A stretch of 64,000 nt of DNA from Streptomyces acidiscabies (GCF_020010905.1 NZ_JAGJBY010000002.1:2852001-2916000); one strand, 5' to 3'. Shown: positions 33,681-43,193, counted from the first letter of the stretch. Translations and numbers: made by a program. The notes: generated from the letters alone by a model not told the origin.

Positions 33681-36600
33681 TCGAACGCCGACACCCGCGC
33701 TGCAGCGCATTCTCGGCGGGGAGCTGCCCGTGCCGGAACGGGAGCGGTTCCAGCAGTTGCGCCTGGGTCTCATCGGTATGTGGGAGTACGAGGAGCAGGA
33801 GTTCGTCTCCTACCGCAACGGACTGATTCTGCGCGGGCGGAACGGGGCCGGGAAGACCAAGGTGATGGAGGTCACCAGCCCGCTGCTGCTGGACGCGCGG
33901 CTCAGCGCGCGGCGCCTGGACCCGTTCGGCTCGACTGCACGCCCGATGCGGGACAACCTGTTGCATCGAGGGCGCGGCCATCGCGTCGGGTACAGCTGGT
34001 GCGAGTACGGGCGCGTCACCGAGGACGGCAGCTACGAGTTCGTCACCATCGGCATGGGAATGAGAGGCAGCACGTCCGTCAAGGGAGGGGTCCACAAGCC
34101 CTGGTTTTTCGTCACCTCGAAACGTGTCGGCCAGGACTTCAGCCTGCTGAACGAGCAGAGACAGCCACTCCTGCGTAAGCAACTGGCGGTAAGGCTCGGC
34201 GCCAGCGACGTCTTCGAGGACCGGCGCGCGTACCGAACGGCTGTCGCGAAGCGCCTGTTCGGCGTCGGTGTCGGAAAGCTGGCCGCCCTGGTGGAACTCC
34301 TGCTGGTCCTGCGCAAACCGAAGTTGAGCGAGAACTTCAACGGCGAGCAGCTCAGCCGGATGCTGAGTAACGGACTGCCGCCGGTCAGTACGACGTTGCT
34401 GGACGACTTGGCCATCCGCTTCGATCAGTTGGCCCGTGACCGCGACGACCTTGAACAGCAAGAGCGGCATCAACTGGGCATGTCCACCTTCCTGTCGGTG
34501 TACTCCCGCTACGCGCGCCGGTGGACCAGGAGCGTCGCGGAGCGGTTGGCCGAGGCGGATTCTCAACTCACCAAGGCGCAACAGGGCAGTAAGAGCGCTG
34601 CTGAGGAGGTCGACCGGACTGGGAAAGCGCTGAAGGAGGGGCAGGAGCAGCGGCGGCGTTTCCTCGACGAGCGCGAGACCTTCCGGATTGCCGTCGAAGA
34701 ACTTCGTACCGACCCGCTGATGGATCAGCATGAACTCCTTAGGCGGCTTCTGGAACAGGCCGAGGAAGCGGAAACGAAGCTCCCCGATCTCCGACAGCGG
34801 CTGAAGACGGCAGCGTCCGCCATCACTAAGGCGGAAAGCGCAGCCGCCAAGCAGTCCCGGCTTCTCGAAGCTGCCGCTGCCGTGCTCTTGGACGCCGAGC
34901 AGCAGGCCAAGACGCGGGCGGCCAAGACCCGCATCGAGGATGCTCATACCGAGCTCGCCGCATCTGTCCGCGAGGACCCCGCTCAGACGGAGGTCACGCT
35001 TTTGGGCCACGTGGAAACCCGCGCGAACGTTCTCCGCCGCGCCGTCGTCCTGGCCCAGGCCTCGCAGAACGCCAAGGCCGCACGCGACCAAGCAGACGAA
35101 GGCCTCCAAAAGACCTTGGCGCTGCGTGGAACGGCCAAGCGCACCGTGGACGAAGGCGAAAGACAACTCGCACGCCAGATAGCCGAGTTGCGGGTCAAGC
35201 TCGTCGACTGGAGCGAGCGGTGCAAGGAGTTGCGGCTGACTGACGGCGACCTGGGTGAGCTCCAGTCACTGACGCCGACCTTCGGACTTCCGGGCGCCAC
35301 CACCCTCTCCCAGGAGGTCGCCCGTCTCGCCCGCCCCCGAGGCGACCTGCTCGCTCAACAGGCATCCGATCTGGCCACCGAACTGCGTGTCCTGCAGGAG
35401 GAAAGGGGCCGAACCGCCGCCCTGCGGCTGCGCGTCGCCAAGGAGAAGGATCCCCTTCCGACGGCCCCGACGCACGAGCGGCGGGATCGCAGCGAAGCCG
35501 CCGACGGTGCTCCGTTGTGGCGGCTGCTCGAGTTCGCCCCGGACATCGACGACCGGGCTCGGGCGGGCCTGGAGGCCGCCCTGCTCGGTTCAGGAGTACT
35601 GGACGCATGGGTCACCCCTGAGGGAGGCCTGCTGGACGGCAGCACTCTTGACAGTCTCCTGCCCACTGACCGGGAACCTGTGCTCGGCCGTTCCCTCGCC
35701 GACGTGCTGCACGCCGTCGACCACGAGATGGTCCCATCGCGGGTGACCACGAGCATTCTCGCTGCTATCGCGCTCGCCCCCTCAGACTCAGAGCAGTCGC
35801 CGGGCGATTGGGTGTCGACCAACGGCTCCTGGCGGATCGGCCCGGTCCACGGCCGTACCACGGCGACGCAGGCCGCTTTCATCGGCGCCGCTGCCCGCCA
35901 GGCCGAGCGCCTCCGTCGCCTGCAGTCGCTGGACAATCAGCTCGCCGAGCTGGACGGCCGGATCGTACAGATCGACAAGCGGCAGCAGCACCTCACCGAG
36001 CGGCAGGACGACCTGCTGGCCGAGTGCAACGAAGTCACCGACTTCGACCAGCCGCTGCGGGACTGCCGCGTGGCCCTATCGGCGGCCAGACACGTATATG
36101 AAGCGCACGACACACAAAGCAGACTCGACAAAGCCGCGCTGGACAAACGCGAGACCATCTGGAAGGAGGCGCGTGCAGAGCTCGATAGCTACTCCAGACA
36201 ATGCTCGACCGGCACTCGGTTGGAAGCGCTCGCCACGGAGCAGCAGGCGCTCACCGAATACGCGACCAGTCTGGGAAACCTTTTCCGCCGTTTGGGCGCC
36301 TGGCTGGCCCAGGCAGAGCAGTGCACCAGCGCCGACGCACTGCTGACCACTTGTCGCGACCACCAAAAGCTGGTCAGGATCGACCTGGGCAATGCCGAGC
36401 GCGACGCCAAGACGAAGCGCCAACAACACGACGTGCGGCGCAGTGTCGTCGGGGCGGACGTCGACGACGTCTTGAAGAAACTCACCATTGCCCAGACGGG
36501 CCTCGCAAAGAACCTCGCCATGGAGAACAAGAGCCTGGCAGCACTGGAGGCCGCAAACAAGCGGGACACCCTCGCTCAATCGGCGTGCGCGCTGGCCCGC

Positions 36601-37938
36601 GAAGTCGTCGAGCAGCGAAAGCAGGCCTTGGACGACCAGGCCAGAGGGTACAGGGAACTCGACCGGCTCGGATTCCTCGCCCTGGTCTCCGCAGAGGGAC
36701 CGGCCTTGGGATCCCTCGACGCTGTCACTGCTGCACTGGCTCTGATCCCGCAGCTCATCGACGATCCCTCGGATTCGCGCGCCCTCGACCAAGCACGGGA
36801 CGAAGTGGACAGCGCCCGCCAAGACCTCGAGACCGTGTTGGCGGGCCCGGACTGGAAGGTACGAGCCGGCAACGAGGACCGGCTCGTCTCTGTTCGTCTG
36901 TTCCACAACGGTCAGCACCTCACTGTCGCGCAAGGGCTCGCCATCGTGCAGAGGGAGGTCCACGAACGGAACCGTTTGCTTGACGCGAGTGAACACGATC
37001 TGTTCACGGAAGTCCTGCTCGGACAGGTGGGGGACCATTTGCGCCGCCGCCGTGCGCGGGCCAAGGCGCTCATCGAAGAGATGAACAGGCTTCTCGGATT
37101 GCGCCGCACAGCCTCGGGGCACGTCATGCGCTTGGTCTGGGAGCCGGACCCCGACGAGGGTGAGGAGACTCGGGAGGCACTGGCGACGCTGGACCAGCAG
37201 GCCAACCGATTCCTGCCCGACGAGGCCCGCGAGCACTTGATCGCTTTCCTCAGCCGACAGATTGGCGTGGCCAGGGAGGCGGAAGGCGGTGTGGACTGGA
37301 AGAGTCACCTGCGCATCGCCCTCGACTACCGGACCTGGAGCCGGATCCGCGTCCAGTACAAGACCGGCCCGCAACAGAGATGGACAGACATCGACGCTGG
37401 CATGCACGGCAAAGGATCCGGCGGCGAAAAGGCCGTCATGCTACAGCTCCCGCTTTTCGCCGCTGCCGCGGCCCACTACGCCGGAGCTGCGCGGACCGCT
37501 CCGCGCCCGGTGTATCTGGACGAGGCGTTCGCCGGCATCGACGCCGAGATGCGTGGCGAGTGCATGGGACTTCTCGTCCAACTCGACCTCGACTTCGTCA
37601 TGGCGAGCCACGACGAATGGGGTTTCTACGAGGAGGTCCCTGGTGTGGCGACCTACCAGCTGTTCCGCGACCCGCAGACGGAGGGAGTCCTCACCACCCC
37701 CATCCTCTGGGACGGGGCCCAGCGGCACCCCATGCTCGATCCGGCGCTGCTCGGTGGCAGCGGCCTCGACTTCGACGCTGACGACCGGCTCGACGACGAA
37801 CAAGCCGACGACGAGACCGACGAGGACGAAGACCTGGACGACGAACCCGAAATGGAGGAGGAGTTCGAGGACACGGACGAGGACGCCACCACCTACCGCC
37901 GGACCGGTGGGCTGCTGGATGACATGGACCTCGACTGA
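33664..37938 (+). CDS. jetC: Wadjet type III JetC, SMC/SbcC-like ATPase (TIGR02680)
   Basis: A 1424-residue SMC-like ATPase from ATG 33664 (GGAAGG 8 nt upstream; the frame is open to 33493 inside jetB). The N-terminal head has Walker A GRNGAGKTK at residues 58-66. Long coiled-coil arms (about 290-1150) surround a central hinge-like region. The C-terminal head has the signature KGSGGEKAVM near 1249, Walker B VYLDEAFAGID near 1285 and the H-loop MASHDEW. The last 45 residues are highly acidic (runs of Asp/Glu). It is the motor of plasmid loop extrusion. Length and architecture fit the TIGR02680 family, and all ATPase motifs are intact. Confidence 0.93.
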   Translation: MASSTDRTPTPALQRILGGELPVPERERFQQLRLGLIGMWEYEEQEFVSYRNGLILRGRNGAGKTKVMEVTSPLLLDARLSARRLDPFGSTARPMRDNLLHRGRGHRVGYSWCEYGRVTEDGSYEFVTIGMGMRGSTSVKGGVHKPWFFVTSKRVGQDFSLLNEQRQPLLRKQLAVRLGASDVFEDRRAYRTAVAKRLFGVGVGKLAALVELLLVLRKPKLSENFNGEQLSRMLSNGLPPVSTTLLDDLAIRFDQLARDRDDLEQQERHQLGMSTFLSVYSRYARRWTRSVAERLAEADSQLTKAQQGSKSAAEEVDRTGKALKEGQEQRRRFLDERETFRIAVEELRTDPLMDQHELLRRLLEQAEEAETKLPDLRQRLKTAASAITKAESAAAKQSRLLEAAAAVLLDAEQQAKTRAAKTRIEDAHTELAASVREDPAQTEVTLLGHVETRANVLRRAVVLAQASQNAKAARDQADEGLQKTLALRGTAKRTVDEGERQLARQIAELRVKLVDWSERCKELRLTDGDLGELQSLTPTFGLPGATTLSQEVARLARPRGDLLAQQASDLATELRVLQEERGRTAALRLRVAKEKDPLPTAPTHERRDRSEAADGAPLWRLLEFAPDIDDRARAGLEAALLGSGVLDAWVTPEGGLLDGSTLDSLLPTDREPVLGRSLADVLHAVDHEMVPSRVTTSILAAIALAPSDSEQSPGDWVSTNGSWRIGPVHGRTTATQAAFIGAAARQAERLRRLQSLDNQLAELDGRIVQIDKRQQHLTERQDDLLAECNEVTDFDQPLRDCRVALSAARHVYEAHDTQSRLDKAALDKRETIWKEARAELDSYSRQCSTGTRLEALATEQQALTEYATSLGNLFRRLGAWLAQAEQCTSADALLTTCRDHQKLVRIDLGNAERDAKTKRQQHDVRRSVVGADVDDVLKKLTIAQTGLAKNLAMENKSLAALEAANKRDTLAQSACALAREVVEQRKQALDDQARGYRELDRLGFLALVSAEGPALGSLDAVTAALALIPQLIDDPSDSRALDQARDEVDSARQDLETVLAGPDWKVRAGNEDRLVSVRLFHNGQHLTVAQGLAIVQREVHERNRLLDASEHDLFTEVLLGQVGDHLRRRRARAKALIEEMNRLLGLRRTASGHVMRLVWEPDPDEGEETREALATLDQQANRFLPDEAREHLIAFLSRQIGVAREAEGGVDWKSHLRIALDYRTWSRIRVQYKTGPQQRWTDIDAGMHGKGSGGEKAVMLQLPLFAAAAAHYAGAARTAPRPVYLDEAFAGIDAEMRGECMGLLVQLDLDFVMASHDEWGFYEEVPGVATYQLFRDPQTEGVLTTPILWDGAQRHPMLDPALLGGSGLDFDADDRLDDEQADDETDEDEDLDDEPEMEEEFEDTDEDATTYRRTGGLLDDMDLD

Positions 37939-37939
37939 C

Positions 37940-39208
37940 ATGGGAACCCACGTCGCCCTCCACCCCGATCTCATGGAGTGGGCGGTCAGCCCGGGCGGGG
38001 CCCTGTTCTGCGCCCGCGTGCGCCAGCACATCGCCAACGGTGGCAAGCTGAATCGCCGTCTGCGTCTACAGATGACAGACCGTGAACGCGCCGATCTCAT
38101 AGACCTGTTCGGCGACGCCGTCAGTGCGACCGACGTCCAGCTTGCACGCGCAGACACATTGCTGCGCAGCAGCCGGCACACCTTGCCGCTCCGGATGCTG
38201 ATCATCGGTGCCGGCGGGCCGATCCGCACGAAACGCGGCCAGACCCGGTACCGGGCAATCATCAAACGGGAACGTCTGATGAGGGAACGCGCCGAGACTC
38301 TGGCCGCCATCGCCGACGTCTCGGAACTGGCCACAGAACACAGACTGCTTGCATCCCTGCCGAACGACAACAGACGTGTGCCCCCCAAAGGCTCACGCGC
38401 TGGCACTCCTCACTGGGACACGTACTGCGCCGCGTTGCGGGCGGCAGCCGAATGGTTCCGCACCGCGAGCCGAGACTGGAAATGCAGCGAGCGTGAACTG
38501 GCAGCGCGGGCACTGGGCGGAACCAAGACGTGGACCGAAGCCTCCAAGGCCGCCTTCTCCAAGCTGGTCGGCCTCCCGTTCACCGAGGCCGTCCACACCA
38601 GCGACACGGGCCTGAGGATGACCGGCCCGGCCGAATGGCACCGACAAGGCCTCGTGGCGGACCTCTCCCTCGCTGAACCCTTCATCGAGCTCCCCGGCTG
38701 GACGGTCACGAGAGACGGCCGGTTCGACCTCCAGGCTTGTGGCATCCTCCTCATCGAGAACCAGGAGACCTTCGAAGCGGTCACGTCGCGCACCAGCGTC
38801 CCCAGGGACTGGCTCTGCATCTGGACCGAGGGATTCGCCTCCGGAGCACTGGCGCACTTCCTGGGTATCCGCGTACCCGAGTCGATGCCGATCGCGGCCT
38901 GGGGAGATCTCGACCCGCCGGGCATCGACATCATCCTCGACCTTTCCGCGAAAAGCGGCCGCATCATTCACCCGATCGCGATGGACGCAGACCTGTACCG
39001 CCGCGGGCGCAAACTCGTGGAGGAACCGTCACAGCTCGAAAAGTGGCTGAACGAGGCAAAGAAGCATACCGAGACCGTCCCGAGCCCCTTCAAGGGCCTC
39101 GTGACCGCCATGATCGAGCACGGAGGGCTTCGCTGCGAACAGGAAGGCATGCACGAACAGGTCCTCCCGTACCTGCACCACTGGCTGGCCGAACTGAAAC
39201 CGTTCTGA
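37940..39208 (+). CDS. jetD: Wadjet type III JetD, Toprim-type nuclease (DUF2399)
   Basis: A 422-residue protein starting one base after the jetC stop. The C-terminal Toprim-like domain has the Glu in LLIENQETFEAV (about 273-276) and the metal-binding DxD in WGDLDPPGID (Asp 323 and 325), followed by the GLVTAMIEHGGLRCEQEG helix. JetD is the nuclease that cuts the extruded plasmid loop. The N-terminal arm (about 1-190) is the DUF-type DNA-binding part. Catalytic residues are present, so the four-gene system appears complete and active. Confidence 0.9.
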   Translation: MGTHVALHPDLMEWAVSPGGALFCARVRQHIANGGKLNRRLRLQMTDRERADLIDLFGDAVSATDVQLARADTLLRSSRHTLPLRMLIIGAGGPIRTKRGQTRYRAIIKRERLMRERAETLAAIADVSELATEHRLLASLPNDNRRVPPKGSRAGTPHWDTYCAALRAAAEWFRTASRDWKCSERELAARALGGTKTWTEASKAAFSKLVGLPFTEAVHTSDTGLRMTGPAEWHRQGLVADLSLAEPFIELPGWTVTRDGRFDLQACGILLIENQETFEAVTSRTSVPRDWLCIWTEGFASGALAHFLGIRVPESMPIAAWGDLDPPGIDIILDLSAKSGRIIHPIAMDADLYRRGRKLVEEPSQLEKWLNEAKKHTETVPSPFKGLVTAMIEHGGLRCEQEGMHEQVLPYLHHWLAELKPF

Positions 39209-39236
39209 GTGTGCCCTCGGCTGGGCCTCTCGATAA

Positions 39237-39343
39237 GCGCAGGTCAGAGCCACTCTCATTTCCAATGTCCCAAAATCGCGCTAGTACGATGCCTGTCGAA
39301 CTGATAGTGCGCAGGTCAGAGACCTTGTCAACTCTCATTTTCA
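39237..39343. repeat. two-part spaced direct repeat after jetD
   Basis: GCGCAGGTCAGAG occurs at 39237-39249 and 39309-39321, each followed by ACTCTCATTT (39252 and 39331), with 2 and 9 nt between the two blocks. It lies 28 nt after jetD. It could be a protein-binding site pair, an island scar, or part of a promoter: the minus strand has TTGACA here. Confidence 0.7.
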
Positions 39344-39433
39344 GCGTCGGTCCTCAGCGGAAAACCTGGAGGTGGGCGGGGCGGCCGGGACGGCATCATG
39401 TCCGGGTCAAGGCGATCACCACGGGGGTAGGGC

Positions 39434-40120
39434 ATGACCGTCCAGAACATTCTGCTGTCCGGCGTCGTCGGTTCGACCGCGTACGGGCTCGCTCGCGAGG
39501 GCTCCGACATCGACCGCCTCGGCATGTTCGCGGTTCCCACGGAGGAACTGCACGGTCTGCACCGGCCGAAGGAGTCCTACGTCACCACCGCACCCGACCG
39601 GACCCTGCACGAGGCGGGGAAGTGGTGCCGGCTCGCCCTGTCCGGCAACCCTACGGTGATGGAACTCGTCTGGCTGCCCGACGAGTTGTACGAGACGCGG
39701 ACCGGCCTCGGGGACGAACTGATCGGCATCCGGGAGTCGTTGCTCAGTGCCGGGCGGGTCCGGGACGCCTATCTCGGGTACGCCACGCAGCAGTTCAGGC
39801 GGCTTCAGGGGCGGGGGGACGGGTCGTTCTCGGCGGACACGCGGAAGCGGACCGCCAAGCACGCGCGGCATCTCAAGCGGCTGTGCCAGCAGGGGTTCGA
39901 GCTGTACAGCACCGGGCGGTTGACCGTGCGCGTCGAGGACCCGGAGAGCTATCACCGGTTCGGGGAAGAGGTCGCTGCCGACGCCGATGCGGCCTTGCCT
40001 GTGCTGGAGCGCTTCGAGGAGGCGTTCGCGGTGACTCGTACGGTGTTGCCGGAGGAGCCGGACGAGCGGGTTGTCGAGGCGTGGTTGCGGAGGGTGCGGC
40101 GGGAGTTCTGTGCAGGGTAG
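39434..40120 (+). CDS. RlaP-like nucleotidyltransferase domain protein
   Basis: A 228-residue protein of the DNA polymerase beta-type nucleotidyltransferase superfamily (RlaP/YcgL group). The active-site motif GSTAYGLAREGSDID (residues about 13-27) provides the GS and DxD-type acidic residues. VMELVWLP and the basic helix RKRTAKHARHLKRLCQQGFEL are typical of the group. The second residue of the usual DIDxxG motif is followed by RLG. In other genomes such proteins associate with RNA ligase or stand alone; the substrate is unknown. It lies 225 nt after the Wadjet operon, co-directional. Confidence 0.85.
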   Translation: MTVQNILLSGVVGSTAYGLAREGSDIDRLGMFAVPTEELHGLHRPKESYVTTAPDRTLHEAGKWCRLALSGNPTVMELVWLPDELYETRTGLGDELIGIRESLLSAGRVRDAYLGYATQQFRRLQGRGDGSFSADTRKRTAKHARHLKRLCQQGFELYSTGRLTVRVEDPESYHRFGEEVAADADAALPVLERFEEAFAVTRTVLPEEPDERVVEAWLRRVRREFCAG

Positions 40121-40236
40121 GTGAGGGTGGAAAACCGTGTGACCCGGTTGTCCCTTCCTCCCTACACTCACGTCTGTCGTCGCGCCGCCCATGACAAGGG
40201 GTGCGCGTTCATCGAGCCGTAGAAGGGGAGTTGGCC

Positions 40237-40341
40237 ATGTGTGAGCACACCGCTGTCGCCACTCCCCGCGCCCGGTACGAGGTGATCCTCGTGTCCTGGG
40301 GTGCCCGGTGCTCGCTGCGCGCCCGGCACCGGTCTCTGTGA
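40237..40341 (+). CDS. putative 34-residue leader peptide
   Basis: ATG 40237 with a good SD (GAAGGGGAG, 6 nt upstream) opens a 34-codon frame beginning MCEHTAVATPRARYEV and ending with Arg-rich LRARHRSL. It lies within the 356-nt region before the EF-G paralogue and is followed after 13 nt by an inverted repeat. It may be a regulatory leader ORF sensing translation. Homology unknown; codon use is normal for the genome. Confidence 0.4.
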   Translation: MCEHTAVATPRARYEVILVSWGARCSLRARHRSL

Positions 40342-40354
40342 CGAAGTTCTGACC

Positions 40355-40391
40355 AACGTCAACTCGCTTGCGGTCACAGCAGTTTGACGTT
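40355..40391 (+). promoter_or_regulatory. inverted repeat between leader ORF and EF-G paralogue
   Basis: AACGTCAA (40355-40362) and TTGACGTT (40384-40391) are perfect inverted 8-bp arms with a 21-nt loop. This could be an operator or an attenuator stem in the leader of the downstream factor. Confidence 0.45.
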
Positions 40392-40476
40392 CCGTCATGT
40401 CTGTTTCCACAGGCGGGACTTCGTCCTCCCATCGCGCCTTCCCTCACTCGGACGCACCTCGAAAGGCCATAGGGCC

Positions 40477-42600
40477 ATGCGCGACAACCTCGACCGCCAG
40501 CTCTCCGCCGTACGCAATCTCGGCATCCTCGCCCACGTCGACGCGGGCAAGACCACCGTCACGGAGCGGATTCTCTATGCCACCGGAACCACCCATAAAC
40601 GAGGGGAAGTTCACGACGGGACGACCGTCACCGACTTCGATCCTCAGGAACGCGACCGGGGTATCACCATCTTCGCGGCAGCCGTCAGCTGTGACTGGGA
40701 CGGGCACCGGCTCAACCTGATCGACACCCCCGGGCACGTCGACTTCGCCGACGAGGTCGAGCGCGCTCTGCGGGTGCTGGACGGGGCAGTTGCCGTGTTC
40801 GACGCGGTGGCCGGTGTCGAGCCGCAGAGCGAGTCCGTGTGGCGTCAGGCGGATCGGCACGGGGTGCCGCGTATCGCCTTCGTCAACAAGCTCGATCGCG
40901 CGGGCGCCGACCTCGACCGGGCCGTCGCCTCCATCCGTGAACGCCTTCACCCGACGCCGCTGGTGGTCCAACTGCCCATCGGTTCCGAGGAGTTGTTCAC
41001 CGGGGTCGTCGACCTCGTCCAACTGCGGGCGCTGACATGGGCCGACGGTGACGACGGTGTCGTATCCGCCGAGATACCCGAGGAGTTGCGGGACGAGGCG
41101 CTGCGTCGGCGACGGCTGCTGGAGGAGGCCGTGGCCGAGCGGCATCCGGTGGCGCTGGAGGAGTTCTGCGGGCGGGGGACGGTGTCGGCGGCGACGCTGG
41201 TCGCCGCGCTGCGGGAGCTGTCGATCAGCGGGGACGGCGTGGTCGTGCTGTGCGGCTCCGCCTATCGCAACCGGGGGATCGAGCCGCTGCTCGACGCGGT
41301 GGTGGCGTACCTGCCGTCACCGTCGGACGTGCCTGCGGTGCGGGGAATGCCGGTGGAGGGTGGGCGGCACGCGCCAACTGCCGGACCCGTCATAGGAGAT
41401 GCGCCGGTGTCCGACGCCGCCTCGGCCCCCGTCGAGTCCCGCCCCGCCGACCCCTCCGCTCCCTTCGCCGCGCTCGTGTTCAAGGTCGCCGTCACGCCCA
41501 CCGGACGGCTGACCTACCTGCGGATCTACTCCGGGACCATCGAGAAGGGAGACGTCGTGCGGGACGCGACAGCCGGGCGCAGTGAGCGAGTTGGGCGGAT
41601 TCTGCGCGTGCAGGCCGATCGGCATGCGCAGCTGGAGCGGGCCGTGGCCGGGGACATCGTGGCCGTCGTCGGGGTCAAGTCCGCGCGGACCGGGGCGACT
41701 TTGTGCGCGCCGGACGCTCCGCTCGTGCTGGAGCCACCCGGTGTGGCGGAGCCGGTCGTCTCCGTCGCGGTCGAGGCGTGCCGGGGCGCGCAGGCCGAGA
41801 AGCTGGCATCCGCGCTGGCCCGACTCGCCGAGGAGGACCCGTCGTTGGCGGTGCGGACCGATCCGGAGACGGGTCAGACCGTGCTGTCCGGCATGGGGGA
41901 ACTGCATCTGGAGGTCGCCGTGGAGAAGATCCGGGGGACGCTCGGGGTGGACGTCAACATCGGCCGTCCCCGGGTGACTTACCGCGAGACCGTCGGGCGA
42001 GGCGTGTCCGGTGTCGTGTACCGGCACGTCAAACAGGACGGTGGTGCGGGGCAGTTCGCCCAGGTCGTGCTCGAAGTCGAGACGTACGACGGGGAGTTCG
42101 TCTTCCGGTCGGCGGTCATCGGCGGGCGGGTGCCGCAGGAGTACGTCCGTGCCGTCGAGGCCGGCTGCCGTGACGCCCTCGCCGAAGGGCCGCTCGGCGG
42201 GCACCGGGTGACCGGGCTGCGCGTCACGCTCACCGACGGGGCGACGCATGTGAAGGACTCGTCCGAGCAGGCGTTCCGTACGGCGGGGAGGTTCGGGCTG
42301 CGGGAGGCGCTGCGGGGCTGCGCGATGGTGCTGCTCGAACCGGTCGCCGAGGTCACGGTGACCGTGCCCGAGGCTGTCGTCGGCCTGGTGCTCGGGGATC
42401 TCGCGGCGCGGCGGGGGCGGGTCGGTGGGTCCTCGGTGCGCTCTGGTGCGGCGGTCGTCACGGCTACCGTGCCGCTGGCCGAACTCTTCGGTTATGCGGG
42501 GCGGTTGCGGGGGCGGACGCAGGGGCGGGGCGTGTTCACGGCTCGGCCCACGGGGTATGCGCCGGCGCCGGCCGGCTTGATGTCGGGCGGCGGGCGGTGA
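40477..42600 (+). CDS. elongation factor G paralogue (EF-G-like GTPase)
   Basis: A 707-residue translational GTPase from ATG 40477. G1 AHVDAGKTT, G3 DTPGH, G4 NKLD and G5 CGSAYRNRGI are intact, and domains II-V follow with FAALVFKVAVTP, GMGELHLEVAVEKI and the C-terminal EVTVTVPEAVVG. The block RILYATGTTHKRGEVHDGTT and LDGAVAVFDAVAGVEPQSE are EF-G rather than Tet(M)/OtrA type. The usual QERxRGITI appears as QERDRGITI. As no ribosomal protein genes adjoin, it is a second EF-G, possibly for ribosome recycling, stress or antibiotic conditions. A leader ORF and inverted repeat precede it. Confidence 0.92.
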   Translation: MRDNLDRQLSAVRNLGILAHVDAGKTTVTERILYATGTTHKRGEVHDGTTVTDFDPQERDRGITIFAAAVSCDWDGHRLNLIDTPGHVDFADEVERALRVLDGAVAVFDAVAGVEPQSESVWRQADRHGVPRIAFVNKLDRAGADLDRAVASIRERLHPTPLVVQLPIGSEELFTGVVDLVQLRALTWADGDDGVVSAEIPEELRDEALRRRRLLEEAVAERHPVALEEFCGRGTVSAATLVAALRELSISGDGVVVLCGSAYRNRGIEPLLDAVVAYLPSPSDVPAVRGMPVEGGRHAPTAGPVIGDAPVSDAASAPVESRPADPSAPFAALVFKVAVTPTGRLTYLRIYSGTIEKGDVVRDATAGRSERVGRILRVQADRHAQLERAVAGDIVAVVGVKSARTGATLCAPDAPLVLEPPGVAEPVVSVAVEACRGAQAEKLASALARLAEEDPSLAVRTDPETGQTVLSGMGELHLEVAVEKIRGTLGVDVNIGRPRVTYRETVGRGVSGVVYRHVKQDGGAGQFAQVVLEVETYDGEFVFRSAVIGGRVPQEYVRAVEAGCRDALAEGPLGGHRVTGLRVTLTDGATHVKDSSEQAFRTAGRFGLREALRGCAMVLLEPVAEVTVTVPEAVVGLVLGDLAARRGRVGGSSVRSGAAVVTATVPLAELFGYAGRLRGRTQGRGVFTARPTGYAPAPAGLMSGGGR

Positions 42601-42764
42601 CGGTCGCCCGTAGATAGGGGGCGTGGCCCTCGGCGCGGTCAACGGAAAACTGGATGTCACCCTATCGAGTGACATTTCGAATTCTGGGCACGTGTTCGAG
42701 GGGCGGTCCGTTGGCCGGGTGTCGGGAGATTTTCCCGGCACCCGGACCAGACGGAGGTAATGAG

Positions 42765-43184
42765 ATGGGCCTTCTCCAGTGCAACCCGCCGATCCCGCCA
42801 CCGGCTCCCGGCCTGCACCGTTTCGTGCTGGTGCACGAGGAGTTCGAGGGCGGTTCCTTCGACGACGAGCGGTACGAGGGGCTGCGGGTGAACCCACCCG
42901 ATGGGTGCAGGCCGGTCAACGGGGGGTGCTTCGCCCTCCGTTGTGAGCGACCCGGCCCGACGATGCTCGACGCGATCGCCGAGACGCTCGCCGAGATCCG
43001 CCGTGCGCACGGACTCGTGATGAACAGCCTCGGGATCGACCCGAAGGAGTGGATGGACGACGGGAAGGACGGATTCGGGGCGCAGATCGTGGCCCACCTG
43101 GTGCTGATGGCCCGCTACCGCGCCGAGTCCCTCGGGTACGGACGCGCGGAGCTGGTGCGGCTGCTCGACGCGACGGGGGTGTGA
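42765..43184 (+). CDS. hypothetical protein (139 aa)
   Basis: A small protein of unknown family. ATG 42765 has GGAGG (42753-42757) 7 nt upstream; the open frame begins at 42654 but its first 37 codons are not supported. It has a Pro-rich start (PPIPPPAPGLHRFVLVHEEF), a mid region with Cys (GCRPVNGGCFALRCERP) and a C-terminal helical half (AIAETLAEIRRAHGLVMNSL). No signal peptide or membrane segment. It is co-directional with the EF-G gene and convergent with the SCO5389-type gene. Function unknown. Confidence 0.7.
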   Translation: MGLLQCNPPIPPPAPGLHRFVLVHEEFEGGSFDDERYEGLRVNPPDGCRPVNGGCFALRCERPGPTMLDAIAETLAEIRRAHGLVMNSLGIDPKEWMDDGKDGFGAQIVAHLVLMARYRAESLGYGRAELVRLLDATGV

Positions 43185-43193
43185 GGTGCCGGT

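Noticed and set aside
39237..39343. Attachment (att) sites of an integrated element
   Set aside because: The repeat copies lie together on one side of the island, and no integrase or tRNA gene is present.
40477..42600. Ribosomal protection tetracycline-resistance protein (Tet(M)/OtrA)
   Set aside because: The G-domain and following blocks match EF-G more closely than Tet(M), so an EF-G paralogue is preferred.
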